DNA from: Hippopus hippopus
Taxonomy: Eukaryota; Mollusca; Bivalvia; Cardiida; Cardiidae
Reading direction: 5' to 3'
Assembly: GCA_946811185.2 (NCBI GenBank)
Contig: OX328097.1
Coordinates: 5,690,242 to 5,754,241, forward strand
DNA: 64,000 nucleotides
Part shown: positions 10,225-20,256 of the stretch, piece after piece
Layout of the letters: each line of letters starts with the position of its first letter
How positions within the stretch are numbered: position 1 is the stretch's first letter
Translations under genes and position numbers: made by a program
The notes under the pieces: model-generated
What the model was told of the DNA's origin: nothing
The model's input: only the letters and a program-made list of their open reading frames with translations
Databases searched by the model: none

Positions 10225-10984
10225 GAATGTAGGACGTTTTGGCCACGGACGTTTTGGCCACGGATGTTTTGGCCAGCTAAAAATACAAAGTAGGATGTTT
10301 TGGCCAGCTTAAAATACAAAGTAGGACATTTTGGCCAAATGTTAATTTTGTGAATTTTTGCTCCATTAAATATTTAAAAAACATTGTAGGACAATGAGAA
10401 ATTAATATATTTGACATACATGTTATATGAGTATTGGTTTAATTCCTTTTTAAAATTATTATTGAAGTTACAAATTGTTAACTTCTTCATTTTTTAAGTG
10501 ATTCAGGTGTTACAGAATAGAATTACATTGTACTTCTTTTTTTTTTTTCAAGTGTTATTTTGCTTTTATACTCAACTGGGGACGAAGCTGTATTTGATGA
10601 TTGCTTTAATTGACAATTATCAACTCTGTCTGTTATTAGTGATTGAACAATAACTTAATATTTCTATTTGCAACAATAGTTTGCTACAAAGTATAAAAAA
10701 TCTACGCAGTTTTTTATAGAAATTTGCAAGTCAAAGTCAAAGTGTGTTTTGGTCAAGTCTTATTTTAAAGAACAAAAATGCATGAAATGAACTGAATATG
10801 CTTTTTTCCTTCAAAAAATGTATACTTAAGCATAGAAAGTTCATTTATTTCATTTGTCTATGTTAAAAAGCATTTGGCCAAAACGTCCTACTTTGCACAT
10901 TTTACTGGCCAAAACGTCCGTGGCCAAAATGTCCTGGCCAAAACGTCCTGGCCAAAACATCTGTGGCCAAATCGTCCGTCCACC
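10225..10984. mobile_element. DNA transposon with GGACGTTTTGGCCA terminal repeats
   Basis: Both ends consist of clustered copies of GGACGTTTTGGCCA, about four at the left (10231-10336) and about six inverted at the right (10870-10977). The 9-bp CTATCAAAC flanks it at 10216-10224 and 10985-10993. The middle is AT-rich with no transposase. Clustered subterminal motifs are typical of transposase-binding ends. A 9-bp duplication would suit Mutator-like elements, but the superfamily is not established. Confidence 0.65.
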
Positions 10985-11045
10985 CTATCAAACAATGCTG
11001 GGTTTTAACAACCCAGGGCAAGAAACCTATTGGTTTTATCTTTGC
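10985..11045 (-). mobile_element. F1 fragment that hosts the GGACG element
   Basis: CTATCAAACAATGCTGGG then TTTTAACAACCCAGGG, a B half whose outer end continues left of the element at 10206-10224 (ACTCTCTATCAAAC). Confidence 0.5.
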
Positions 11046-11379
11046 TATCATAGGTGATTATGAGAAATATGATAGTAGATTAAAAAGTTTTAGACCTGTC
11101 CATTTTGAAAGTAAATATGTATTATAGTAAATGTAATTCAGTAAAAACATATTGCATAGCAGGAATGAATATAACAGGCTGGATTGAAGTTACCTGGATA
11201 TTTTTCAGGAAGATACCAATAGTTCAGGAATTATACTGACAAGACTTGTTCATTATTTAGGGACGATCTAATTAGTTTTTGACAGAAGATGATAAACCAG
11301 TATCTGATTTACTAGTGCAGAATAAATGAAACAGACATTCTCAGTTTGTTCAAAAGATGCAGGTATTGCAATTTTAAGA

Positions 11380-11456
11380 TTGTTTTTGTATGAATGCCTT
11401 ACAAAGAAGTGGATGGTGTAGATCCAAGATCAAACTGCACGAAATGTGCAGTCTGA
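11380..11456. mobile_element. F2 fragment
   Basis: GTGTAGATCCAAGATCAAAC then TGCACGAAATGTGCAGTCTG, the F2 palindrome without its ends. It abuts F5. Confidence 0.5.
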
Positions 11457-11640
11457 GTCCATATTTACCAACCATTCTGAAAAAGATTCTTAGCCTTATT
11501 ATAGATTTAGAAAGTAACACAACTTCTGATTGGCTAGACCATTTGGTTTAGCCAATCAGAGGTTGTGTTACTTCTCAAATTTAGAAAATTCCTGAGAATA
11601 AGTCTGAGAGAGTTCTTACAAATGGTTGGTGAGTACAGAC
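11457..11640. mobile_element. F5 palindromic MITE
   Basis: GTCCATATTTACCAACCATT at the left and AATGGTTGGTGAGTACAGAC at the right. The centre is GATTGGCTAGACCATTTGG with its inverse GTTTAGCCAATCAGAGG. Almost the entire element pairs with itself. Confidence 0.75.
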
Positions 11641-11724
11641 CAGATCGCTCTTTCTGTAAGACATGTCAGACATCTGCTTGTCTCACCTTACATCTACGAG
11701 TAAGTGAGAATTTTTTTTTTTTTG

Positions 11725-11968
11725 GAAACAGGGTCTGTTACTCACCAACCATTCTTAAGAACATTAGTCTTATTCTCCAGTTTTTGCCAAATTTGAAAGT
11801 AACACAACTTATGCTTGGCTACACCAAATGGTTTAACAATCAGAAGTGTTACTTTCTAAATATATAGAATTTCCTTCAGAGTGGTTGATGAATATGCACA
11901 TTCTATGTTGTCAGATGTTGTGTTACTTTCAAATTTTGAAAATCTTGGAGAATAAGGAAAAGAATGGA
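11725..11968. mobile_element. F5 MITE and adjoining half copy
   Basis: CACCAACCATTCTTAAGAAC starts a copy that ends GGTTGATGAATATG near 11898. A second right half follows (GTTGTGTTACTTTCAAATTT, GGAGAATAAGG). Confidence 0.65.
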
Positions 11969-12507
11969 CAACTGCTTTTTTTTGAGCCCTATATTGATTC
12001 ACCTCTTGTGTTGTGTATGGATTAGTTTTGTTTCACTAGCATTATTTTGCCTGATTCTTTACCTCATCTTGTGAGCCATTCCCTTGTTTCCTTTTCTGTC
12101 ATTTCCCTGTTTATTTCTGTCATCGATTATAACTTGTAAATAATTTATCTTGACTGCCTCTGCACTACTTACTTGTACAATCTTAGGTTCAATTAGTTCT
12201 ATTTCTGTCATGTGTGTTGTATGCACAAGTAACTAAAGTACCATCAGACCAGACCCGAGAATCTTTACCACATCTCGTGTTGACCAGACACCATAGAAAT
12301 ACTACAAATGCTGTGAAGTCATGTCAAGAACAAAAGAGAGACGGAGCAGGTATCCCATAACTGATAAATACTGCAAGCCAACTGAGTCTACTTTTAGTAT
12401 TCACTAAATTAACACTGTGATTGGGACTTTATTGTACCTCCTTGATAGAAAAGCCATGGCTCACTCTGCAGATGGCTCGGTCTCGGAAGCAACACATTGA
12501 ACACCAA
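11969..12507. other. No recognisable gene or element
   Basis: Mixed composition, several stop codons in every frame, no clear inverted or direct repeats seen. Confidence 0.4.
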
Positions 12508-12525
12508 AGGTACCCTTTGCCAAAT

Positions 12526-13634
12526 CACAGGAATTTGACATTCTATAATGAAAAAATATGATTAGATAAGAAAAAAATATCCCCCTGTATATAAAGAAAC
12601 ACAAGGAATGCAACGCCTCGATTACCAGCGACAACACAAAAATGCCCTAACCACCCAAAAGCACCAACGAAACGAAGAGTGATCACAATTTCCTTTACCC
12701 TAGTAACAGATAACACCAAAATGTACCTATGACATCCAGCGATCCTTAAGTAGACACCTTTTCACCGGAGATATCCGTCATTTTTTACAGCTTTTTTGAC
12801 AATTACAAGCCATCGAGGAAGCCATTCGCTGACGTCACTACATTATGCCCGCAGTAAATGTTGTGGCTGAGGGGTATGTGTAATCTCCGGCCCCACTCGA
12901 AAAATGAGCCAGAATATTCCCGGCCCCTACGGCCCCCGTGATACAGTAGAAAAGACTTTGAGGAAAAGCATAAAATGCTGGTAACCATCAGTTTTTCTTT
13001 TCCCACTATGTTTTCTAAAGGCTTCTTCCTCATGGTCGTGAAAACCATGGATTGTTTGTTAATTTGTTGATATTTTCAATTCCGTGCTTCACGAAAAATG
13101 ATCAGTCGAATAAGGCTAATGTCAAAAGAGTTACTTCCCCAGATGGGTTTTTCCCTATTCATACAAGTGAAATATCCTTCTTTAAAAAAAGAATACCGAC
13201 AAACATTTTTGCTAGTTACCTCAAGAAAAATATGTTGTATCATACGATGCACATAAATATATTTTAAAACGAAAATAAATATGAAAACGAAAGTAATATT
13301 ATCTGCGGGCCTTAAAAAATAGTGACGTCAGCGAATGGCTTCCTCGATGGCTTGTAATTGTCAAAAAAGCTGTAAAAAATGACGGATATCTCCGGTGAAA
13401 AGGTGTCTACTTAAGGATCGCTGGATGTCATAGGTACATTTTGGTGTTATCTGTTACTAGGGTAAAGGAAATTGTGATCACTCTTCGTTTCGTTGGTGCT
13501 TTTGGGTGGTTAGGGCATTTTTGTGTTGTCGCCGGTAATCGAGGCGTTGCATTCCTTGTGTTTCTTTATATATAGGGAAATATTTTTTTCTTATTTAATA
13601 ATATTTTTTCATTATAGAATGTCAAATTCCTTTG
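12526..13634. mobile_element. Fold-back hAT-like element, 1.1 kb
   Basis: Two inverted arms of about 315 bp (12526-12841 and 13318-13634) match almost base for base, including GTGATCACAATTTCCTTTAC and its inverse. Ends are CACAGGAATTTGAC and (reverse) CAAAGGAATTTGAC. The flanks (T/G)GCCAAAT form a 7-8 bp duplication. The inner tips of the arms read AGTGACGTCAGCGAATGG. The loop of about 475 bp contains an F1 piece and no credible ORF. The hAT assignment rests on duplication length and CA-type ends only. Confidence 0.7.
12945..13062 (+). mobile_element. F1 fragment inside the fold-back loop
   Basis: A degraded core (ATGCTGGTAACCATCAG, TTTTCCCACTATG) and B half (GCTTCTTCCTCATGGTCGTG). Confidence 0.6.
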
Positions 13635-13919
13635 GCCAAATATTGCCCTGGTGCAATGACCTTGAGAAAAAAGCCTTTTAATATTTGAAAAGGAGAAAAT
13701 GCTTGTTAGCAACATTTGTCCTTTTTCAACAAATTTTCCTACCCTTTCAAAGACACTTGCCATCATTGCAACCACATTTGTTTCATTTTCTGCAAATTCC
13801 GTCAATAGGGGCAAGTCTAAAATTTCTCTCTCTGGTAAAGGGTAAAAGCTTTTAAGAAAAAACACGTGTAAAAGGTGTCAAAAGGATATGGAATTTCATT
13901 TAAAATGATAAGAGAAAAG

Positions 13920-14944
13920 CACAGGCCTTTGAAGCTCTACTGGTCTATCACGGAACAAAAAAATTGTCCTTGGTCGATCATCAAATACTTATAGCACATT
14001 GGTGCATCCCCTGTATATCACGGAATATATACTCAAATTTTCATTAACTCCGTTTCTATAAATAGCATATTGGCGACTCCCTCTATATCGTATATAGTAA
14101 GACAAGGTGTGCCATGAAATCAAACAAAATTTGACCCCAGTCCCCTTTCAGAGATAATATTTGACAGAAAATGGAGAAATAAACCTAGTTACCGGTGCAG
14201 ATGGGTTCACAAATGATTTTTCTTTTGTACCCTGACCCTCGAAAGTTCCAAATGGCTCTTTCCATCAAGCAGTAGCTCTCATCTCAAAAAAATTAAAAAG
14301 CTTCCACATTTTCCGGATCGCCATGCGCTGACACCACACAATTCATTATGACACAGTGAATTATAACTCACGTGAATTTGCTATCAAAAGACGTGCCAAA
14401 GCTTTTGACCAATGAACGGTAAAAACGCATTTGAAAATACGCGAAATGGGAGATGAAAATCATGAAACTGGATTAGATGAAAAGATAAATTATATCAGAC
14501 GAAATGTTAATTTAATAATTTCATCAATACACCAACAAAAAATTTTTCGATCTGTTTGAAAAAAAAGAATTTAATTCTTATTCGTTGCAGGATTACAAAT
14601 CGTGTGACGTCAGCGCATGGCGATCCGGAAAATATGAAAGCTTTTTAATTTTTTTGAGATGAGAGCTATTGCTTGATGGCAAGAGCCGTTTGGAACTTTT
14701 GAAGGTCAGGGTACAGAAGAAAAATCATTAATGAACCCATCTGCAACAGTAACTAGGTTCATAGATCCCTTTTCGTTGAAATATTATCCCTGAAAGGGGA
14801 CGGGGGTCAAATTTTTCGTTGCACACCTTGTCTTACTATATACGATACAGAGGGAATCCCCCCATGTGCTATTTATAGTAACAATGTCCGATAATGAAAA
14901 TTTCGTTATCCCTTGATAGACCAATGGAGTTTCAAAGGCCTATG
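13920..14944. mobile_element. Second fold-back hAT-like element, 1.0 kb
   Basis: Arms of roughly 340-430 bp (13920-14347 and 14600-14944) are inverted copies with more divergence than the first fold-back. Ends CACAGGCCTTTGAA and (reverse) CATAGGCCTTTGAA are flanked by GAGAAAAG (13912-13919) and GAGGAAAG (14945-14952). The right inner tip reads GTGACGTCAGCGCATGG, nearly the motif in the first fold-back. The loop is AT-rich and non-coding. Confidence 0.7.
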
Positions 14945-15235
14945 GAGGAAAGAAAGGTTATCACAGTGGTAGCAAAACTGTCAAAATAATATAATAACTG
15001 ACCCATGCTTTCTGAAAAGGGGGTTTAATGCATCTGCAAAAAGTAATGCATCTGCAAAAAGTATCAACCCAGGTCAGCCTGCGCAGTCCAGGCAGGCTGA
15101 CCCTAGGTTAAAACCTTTTGCTTTTGGTAAATTTTCTGCAATTGCAAAGACAATTCTACCTCTAGATTCTGCCGTTTTTTAGACAAAATAAATTCTATGG
15201 ATCCATTATTATGTAAAACTTGCTTGGTATAATGC

Positions 15236-15382
15236 TCAGATAGACCGATTGATTGAATGGTGTTTTATGCCACTTTAAACATTATTTCAATCATACCATC
15301 CAGGTGACAGCTCACATATTAATGTATGTCCAGGGTTTCACCAGTACTAGTATACTGGTCTCTGAAGTGTTTTGCCAGAAGA
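15236..15382 (-). mobile_element. Truncated SINE with 15-bp target duplication
   Basis: TGCTTGGTATAATGC occurs at 15221-15235 and again at 15383-15397. The insert begins with the tail GATTGATTG (reverse strand) and a body piece GGTGTTTTATGCC. A duplication of this length fits LINE-driven insertion. Confidence 0.75.
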
Positions 15383-15411
15383 TGCTTGGTATAATGCATA
15401 AAGGAGATACA

Positions 15412-15640
15412 TTAACTCTTTACCACACAATCCCGACTTTTAACGACCCTGATAAGGAAGCCTTTTGAAAACGTTGTGGGAAAAGGAGAAAATGCTGGTA
15501 ACCAGCATTTTCTCCTATTCCCACAATGTTTTTTACTCTTCCCAAAACAGATTTCAATTTTCAAGTCACATTTACTTTGTCGTCTGCAAATGCTTTCAAT
15601 TTGGACAAGTGTAAAATTTTGTCGTTTGGTAAAGAGTTAA
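15412..15640 (-). mobile_element. F1 MITE inserted in F4, TTAA duplicated
   Basis: TTAA at 15412-15415 and 15637-15640. B end CTCTTTACCACACAATCCCG, strong core, A end GTCGTTTGGTAAAGAG. The F4 host reads straight across when one TTAA and the F1 are removed. Confidence 0.9.
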
Positions 15641-15690
15641 AGCCTCTTTTGCCAGGGCAGGGCTTTAAATTGAATTTTATGAGCATGAGG

Positions 15691-15742
15691 AAGAAAAGGT
15701 CATCACAGTGGTAGCACAACTGTCAAAACAATATAATAACTA
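15691..15742. repeat. Direct repeat of 14954-15001
   Basis: ATCACAGTGGTAGCA-AACTG followed by TCAAAA-AATATAATAACT occurs on both sides of the nested F4. Confidence 0.6.
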
Positions 15743-15934
15743 TTTGTTGCTTTCTTCATCTTGCCTAATGAATAGGGCCGTTCATCCATAAATATCTTTT
15801 ATTACAAGTTTCACGAGGGTGTTAGAGCGTACCAATGGGTTTTTAAGTCCTGTTTAACATCAATTTAATGTCCACCTGCTGACCATAAACTGAGCTGAAT
15901 GGAGGTGGCCTGCAGTCATTAAGGCTGTGATAAC

Positions 15935-16245
15935 CCAATAACCCCCTTACAAAAGAACAGGCCAATGTTTTAATGACCCTGATGAAGAAGGTGTTTGCTG
16001 GTCCGTATTCACCAACGATTCTTACGAACCTTCTTTGTCTTATTCTCTTAGACTTTACAAAATTTGAAAATAACGCAGCTTCTGATTGGCTAATCCAAAT
16101 GGTTTAGCCAATCAGAAGGTGTGTTACTTTCAAATTTGGAAAAAAATCTGGAGAATAAGACTGAGAATGTTCTTGAGAATGGTTGATGAAAACAGACAAA
16201 GATTTTATACTTTTCCCACAATGTTTTCTACCCTTTGCTTAAGAG
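15935..16245 (-). mobile_element. F1 MITE split by F5
   Basis: B end CCCCCTTACAAAAGAACAGG with TTTTAATGACCCTGATG before the F5 at 16001. After it comes CTTTTCCCACAATGTTTTCT and CCCTTTGCTTAAG. The hairpin's left arm and centre were lost. Confidence 0.6.
16001..16198. mobile_element. F5 palindromic MITE in F1
   Basis: GTCCGTATTCACCAACGATT at the left and GAATGGTTGATGAAAACAGAC at the right, with a well-paired middle (GATTGGCTAATCCAAATGG and inverse). Confidence 0.8.
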
Positions 16246-16300
16246 GTAACCAAAGATCACTTTTCACCCACAGGCAGTCTGATCTTGGGTTTACAGCCTA

Positions 16301-16526
16301 TTAATCCTTTCACACACCCTTCCAACTTTTAAACAACCCTCGGAGAGAAAGCTTTTGAAAACATTTTGGGAAAAGGAGAAAATGCTGGTAATCAGAATTT
16401 TCTCCTTTTCCTACTATGTTTTTCTACACTTCCCAAATTTCAATTTTGGAATCACACTTTCGTTTATTGTCTGCGACTGCTTTCAATTCTGACTTGTCTT
16501 AACACTTTTGTTATGTAAACAGTTAA
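16301..16526 (-). mobile_element. F1 MITE, complete
   Basis: TTAATCCTTTCACACACCC at the left, core GCTGGTAATCAG, right end TATGTAAACAGTTAA. Both TTAA are present. Confidence 0.75.
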
Positions 16527-16546
16527 TTAGGATTGTGTGATAAAAG

Positions 16547-16692
16547 GGTTACTCTTTGCCAAATGACCAATTTTTAGATAAAAGACATTGTGGCAAAAGA
16601 AGAAAATGCTAATACCGTACCTTTTTTTTGCGCACAATATTTTTAAAAGTCTTCTCTTTCAGGGTTGTTAAAACAAGGAATCATTTAGTCGG
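16547..16692 (+). mobile_element. F1 MITE, internally deleted
   Basis: CTCTTTGCCAAATGACC at the left runs quickly into GACATTGTGGCAAAAG, so most of the A interior is missing. The B side has TTCAGGGTTGTTAAAACAAG. Confidence 0.6.
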
Positions 16693-16702
16693 TGATATCC
16701 AT

Positions 16703-16802
16703 ACTTTAACCATTAACCACACAGTCCTGAGTTTTAACGACCTTGAGGAGAATGGCTTTGAAAAAAATTAGTGAAAAGGAGAAATGCTGGTTACCAGCAT
16801 AG
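16703..16802 (-). mobile_element. F1 fragment, B half and core
   Basis: AACCATTAACCACACAGTCC, GACCTTGAGGAGAATGGC, then GCTGGTTACCAGCAT, after which similarity stops. Confidence 0.6.
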
Positions 16803-16852
16803 GGACACATATAGATACATAAGGAGTAATAGCCTTTATCACATAGTCCTAA

Positions 16853-17131
16853 TTAACTCTTAATGAAACAAAAGTTTTAAGACTAGTCAAAATGGTGGGA
16901 AAAGGAGAAAATGCTGGTTACCAACATTTTCTCCTTTTTTCCACATTGTTTTCTTTCCTATCTAAGGCAACTTCCATAATTTGAGCCATATCCAATACAT
17001 ACAACATTTTCTCCTTTTTTCCACATTGTTTTCTTTCCTATCTATGGCAACTTCCATAATTTGAGCCATATCCAATACATTGTATGCAAATGCATACAAG
17101 ACTAAAATATTGTTGTTTGGGAAAGGGTTAA
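16853..17131. mobile_element. F1 chimaera with two A ends and an 80-bp tandem duplication
   Basis: A-type sequence (AAGTTTTAAGACTAGTC) follows the left TTAA, and A-type sequence (AAGACTAAAATATTGTTG) precedes the right TTAA. The right half contains an 80-bp unit present twice, starting at 16922 and 17002 (CAACATTTTCTCC ... CCAATACAT). Confidence 0.7.
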
Positions 17132-17233
17132 GCTTTTGCAGACAAATTCTTTGTGGCTCAAATGTCTGGATTTGTTTTTGAAAGGGTAGTAAACATTGTG
17201 GAAAAAGGAGGAAATGCCAGTTACCAGCATCTG
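17128..17233 (+). mobile_element. F1 fragment chained at TTAA 17128-17131
   Basis: GCAGACAAATTCTTTGTGGC, GAAAGGGTAGTAAACATTGT and CCAGTTACCAGCAT, ending at the hairpin centre. Confidence 0.6.
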
Positions 17234-17845
17234 GAAAGTACATTATGATTTTCCCTATCTTTTATATTGAATTATTCAGACACATCTGTCTGAAAAACTT
17301 TCTTTAGCATTGTGACCGAAAGAAACCCAGAATTTATTTTTTTCTTTCTCCTGTTGTCTTGTAATTCATTGAACATGAAGCACAAGGCATTCTCTTTAGG
17401 AGATAAAATGCTGGTAAGTGCAAGCCAAGGAAAACTATCTAACTTGGCATCAGCACACAGTGCAGAAAATGCCAAATGCCTGCGGATACACTAATTGTAC
17501 TCTCCTACAGGGAGATCCAAAATGATTATTTAGATATCGAGCTCACATCTTGGCAGGCCAATTGCAGAGCTATTTCTTTGGAATGACATAATCTACCTGG
17601 AAATCTTGTCTGATCACATTCCAATTTCTAATGTATAGTATAGACACTGATAGTGACTGTGTTGGCCTATCCCCATACAGGCAATTTAAACTATCACATT
17701 TTGTTATAATGGACATTCTCCATCGGTACAAGAGATGCAGATATTGCAACTTGAATGCTGCTTTTGTCAGAATATTAAGAGGAGATGTAGACACAGAAGG
17801 TCAAAGATCAGCCTGTATGTTAGCAATAATATAAAGCTCGGTAAA
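17234..17845. other. No recognisable gene or element
   Basis: Only short ORFs without splice-site context, and no inverted ends noticed. Confidence 0.4.
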
Positions 17846-17849
17846 AATT

Positions 17850-18640
17850 ATTTTTAGCTGACCTGAGTATGAAGTGCTCAAGGAGAGCCTTTTGATTGTG
17901 ATATGTCTTGTGTTTAGCGTCTGTCGTCCAACGTGCAGTTGTCAACAAACACCCTGTGTGGACTTTAGAGACCATATTATCAGTCCAGTACTCATGAAAC
18001 TTTGTCAGAATATTTATCTTGATAAAATCTCAAACAAGATAGAAATTTGGTTACGTCGGGTCAAAAAGTAGGTCCTGGACCAAATCTTAGAAAAACCTTG
18101 AGTGCACTCTAGAGGCCACATTTTCTGCCTGATCATGTCAGAATGTTTGTCTTGAAGATATTCTAGACAAGTTCGAAATTTGGTCACTTTGGAACAAAAC
18201 TTAGGTCACTAGGAGAAATCTTAGAAAAAGAATGTGTGCACTTTGGAGGCCATATTCTCAGCTCAATACTCATGAAACTTAGTAAGACTGTTTGTCTTGA
18301 TGATATTTTGGACAAATTTGAAATTGGGTCGCATTGAGTCAAAAGTAGGTCACTGGGCCAAATCTTAGAAAAACCCTGTGTGTACTCTGTGGAGGCCACA
18401 TATTCAGCCCCATACTCATGAAACATGGTCCATATGGCTGTTCTGATTATGTGTTACTCAGGTTGAAAATTGGGTCAAGTTGGGTCAAGAAGTAGGTCAC
18501 TGGGACAAATCTTTAAAAAAAAGTGTGCATGCTAGGGGCAACATTTCCAGTCTTATAATCATGAAACATGTTCAGATTGTTTGTCTTTATGGTTAAAAAG
18601 TAGGTCACATTGGTCAAAAAGTAGGTCACTGTCACTCATG
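17850..18640 (+). repeat. Long-unit tandem repeat (GGTCAC / AGGCCACAT type)
   Basis: Four to five degenerate units of about 120-150 bp share GAGGCCACAT, CATGAAAC, GTCTTGATGA, GGACAAATTTGAAATTGG and AAGTAGGTCACTGGG. It begins with a GTGCTCAAGGAGAGCC head. A short relative of the head lies at 53800-53830 (GTGCTCAAGGTGAGC). This kind of repeat is common in molluscan genomes and is non-coding. Confidence 0.7.
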
Positions 18641-18727
18641 TTTTTCATCACCAGTGTCTCTCCAGCTTTAACATTCCTAGATGACTTTACTTGGTTGAAC
18701 ACTTTAGGGCAAAGGCCCTTTTGTTAT

Positions 18728-18951
18728 TTAACCCTTCATCACACAAAAGCAAGTTTCAATGACCCTGAAAGGAAAGCTTTTGAAAAATTGTGGGATAAGG
18801 AGAAAATGCTGGTAACCAGCATTTTCTCCTGTTCTCATAATGTTTTCTAATCTTTGAAAGACAAATCAATTGTTTGAGCAGCAATCAATTCCTTGTCTGT
18901 AACAAAATACAACTAAGTCGGACAGGTCTAAATTCTTGTCGTTTGGTAAGG
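18728..18951 (-). mobile_element. F1 MITE
   Basis: TTAACCCTTCATCACACAAAAG at the left, intact core, and A end CTTGTCGTTTGGTAAGG, with the last bases and right TTAA lost. Confidence 0.75.
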
Positions 18952-19298
18952 ACCACGGAGTTTACTGTCTGTTTTCCACTTTTTATATTTATTAGGTAAT
19001 AATAGCTTACCCAGTAAATTGCTTCCTAGAAGTCGTCTGCCCATAATAGATTGTATAAAAGCAAAATGTCAGCATCACGCTACTTGGCTTGTTACCAAAA
19101 TCATTACATTGTAGATCCTTGGTACACTTTTCTGAAACATTCCATTCAGTATCTTATGATATGAAAAATTACTGAAAAAACATATCACATGAAAAGCATC
19201 TTTTCTGAAAAATCAGCTGGCCTTATTATCTTCTATTAGATCTATTAGTTCAAAGGCACAAAAGCTTGAGGTTGGAGGGGGAGGAGGGACATGCAGTA

Positions 19299-19511
19299 TT
19301 TAACTGTTTACCATACACCAAAATTTCAGACTAGTCCAAATTCAAAGTATTTGCAGACGACAAATCAAGCATTGCTCAAATGTTGAAACTTGCCTTTAAT
19401 TGAGTAGAAAACATTGTGGGAAAAGGAGAAAATGCTGGTTACCAGCATTTTCTCCTTTTCCCACAATGTTTTCAAAAGTTGTTTTCTCAGCATTGAAGGA
19501 AAAAGGGTTAA
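19299..19511 (+). mobile_element. F1 MITE, chained
   Basis: TTAACTGTTTACCATACACC at the left, perfect core around GGTTACC, shortened B side, TTAA at 19508-19511 shared with the next copy. Confidence 0.8.
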
Positions 19512-19748
19512 CTCTTCACCACACAACAAAATTTTAGACTTATCAAACTTACGATCCCTGTTCAGATTGAGGGCACTTGCAGACAAATGAAATGTAGGTG
19601 AAATTACGGGATATGTCTTGTAAAAGGGAGCCTAAAATAGCATTTTGGCCCTAAAACTTTTTTTAACTGTTTTCCATTTTCTTCCACTGTAAAAATCTCC
19701 TTTTTCAAGTATAAAAGCAAGTCTTCAAAATATCTGGTAAAGGGTTAA
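19508..19748. mobile_element. F1 MITE with degraded core
   Basis: TTAACTCTTCACCACACAAC followed by A-type AAAATTTTAGACTTATC. The core is unrecognisable (TTTTTTAACTGTTTTCC). The right end is CTGGTAAAGGG-TTAA. It may have two A ends. Confidence 0.55.
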
Positions 19749-19814
19749 TATTCTTGGAGGTATTGAATCAAGAGACATTATAAAACCTGCAAAATCAGCA
19801 GTATTGACTTGGAA

Positions 19815-20054
19815 GACAGCTCCAATATCAATTTATCCTCAGACAAATAAACCCTTTACCACACAATTCCCATTTTAAACAACTCTGAAAGAGATGGCTT
19901 TTGAAAACATTGTGGGAAAAGGAGAAAATGCTGGTAACCAGCATTTTCTCCTTTTCCCACTATGTTTTCTGACATTTCACAGACAAATCTCAGCATTTGA
20001 GCCACATTTGTGCATTTGTTGTCTGCCAGTGCTTTCAATTTGGAAAAGAGTTAA
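19815..20054 (-). mobile_element. F1 MITE plus flank, duplicate of 8709-8947
   Basis: The same CAGCTCCAATATCAATTTAT flank, B end, intact core and right TTAA (20051-20054) as the earlier copy. The core pairs better here (CTCCTTTTCCCACTATG). Confidence 0.8.
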
Positions 20055-20256
20055 TGATTTCATTATCTCAGACCAGTGCAGTAGACAAACAAGAGTTCAG
20101 ATACAAAGGAAAGTCAATCACTTATCTGCAGATCATTTTTATCATGTGAGATACTTGATCAAAGTACCTATATAACCTCTGCAAATATATATCTCCTCAT
20201 GCAGGATCTAACATTCTTTCATACATACTTTTCCTTATAAATAAGTTACCACTTAC

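Larger units (their letters stand above)
12509..13845 (-). mobile_element. F1 MITE split by a fold-back element
   Basis: The outer B end ACCCTTTGCCAAAT lies at 12512-12525 and resumes at 13635 with the rest of the B half (CAATGACCTTGAG), a weak core and the A end TCTGGTAAAGGG at about 13845. The 1.1 kb between is the inserted fold-back. Confidence 0.6.
15005..15670 (+). mobile_element. F4 MITE hosting a SINE and an F1 MITE
   Basis: Left part CTGAAAAGGGGGTTTAATGC, a duplicated ATGCATCTGCAAAAAGTA and palindrome CAGCCTGCGCAGTCC. The middle (ATGGATCCATTATTATG) leads to a SINE at 15236-15382. The right end GGAGATACATTAA is split by F1 and resumes AGCCTCTTTTGCCAGGGC. Compare the uninterrupted F4 at 40250. 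Confidence 0.75.
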
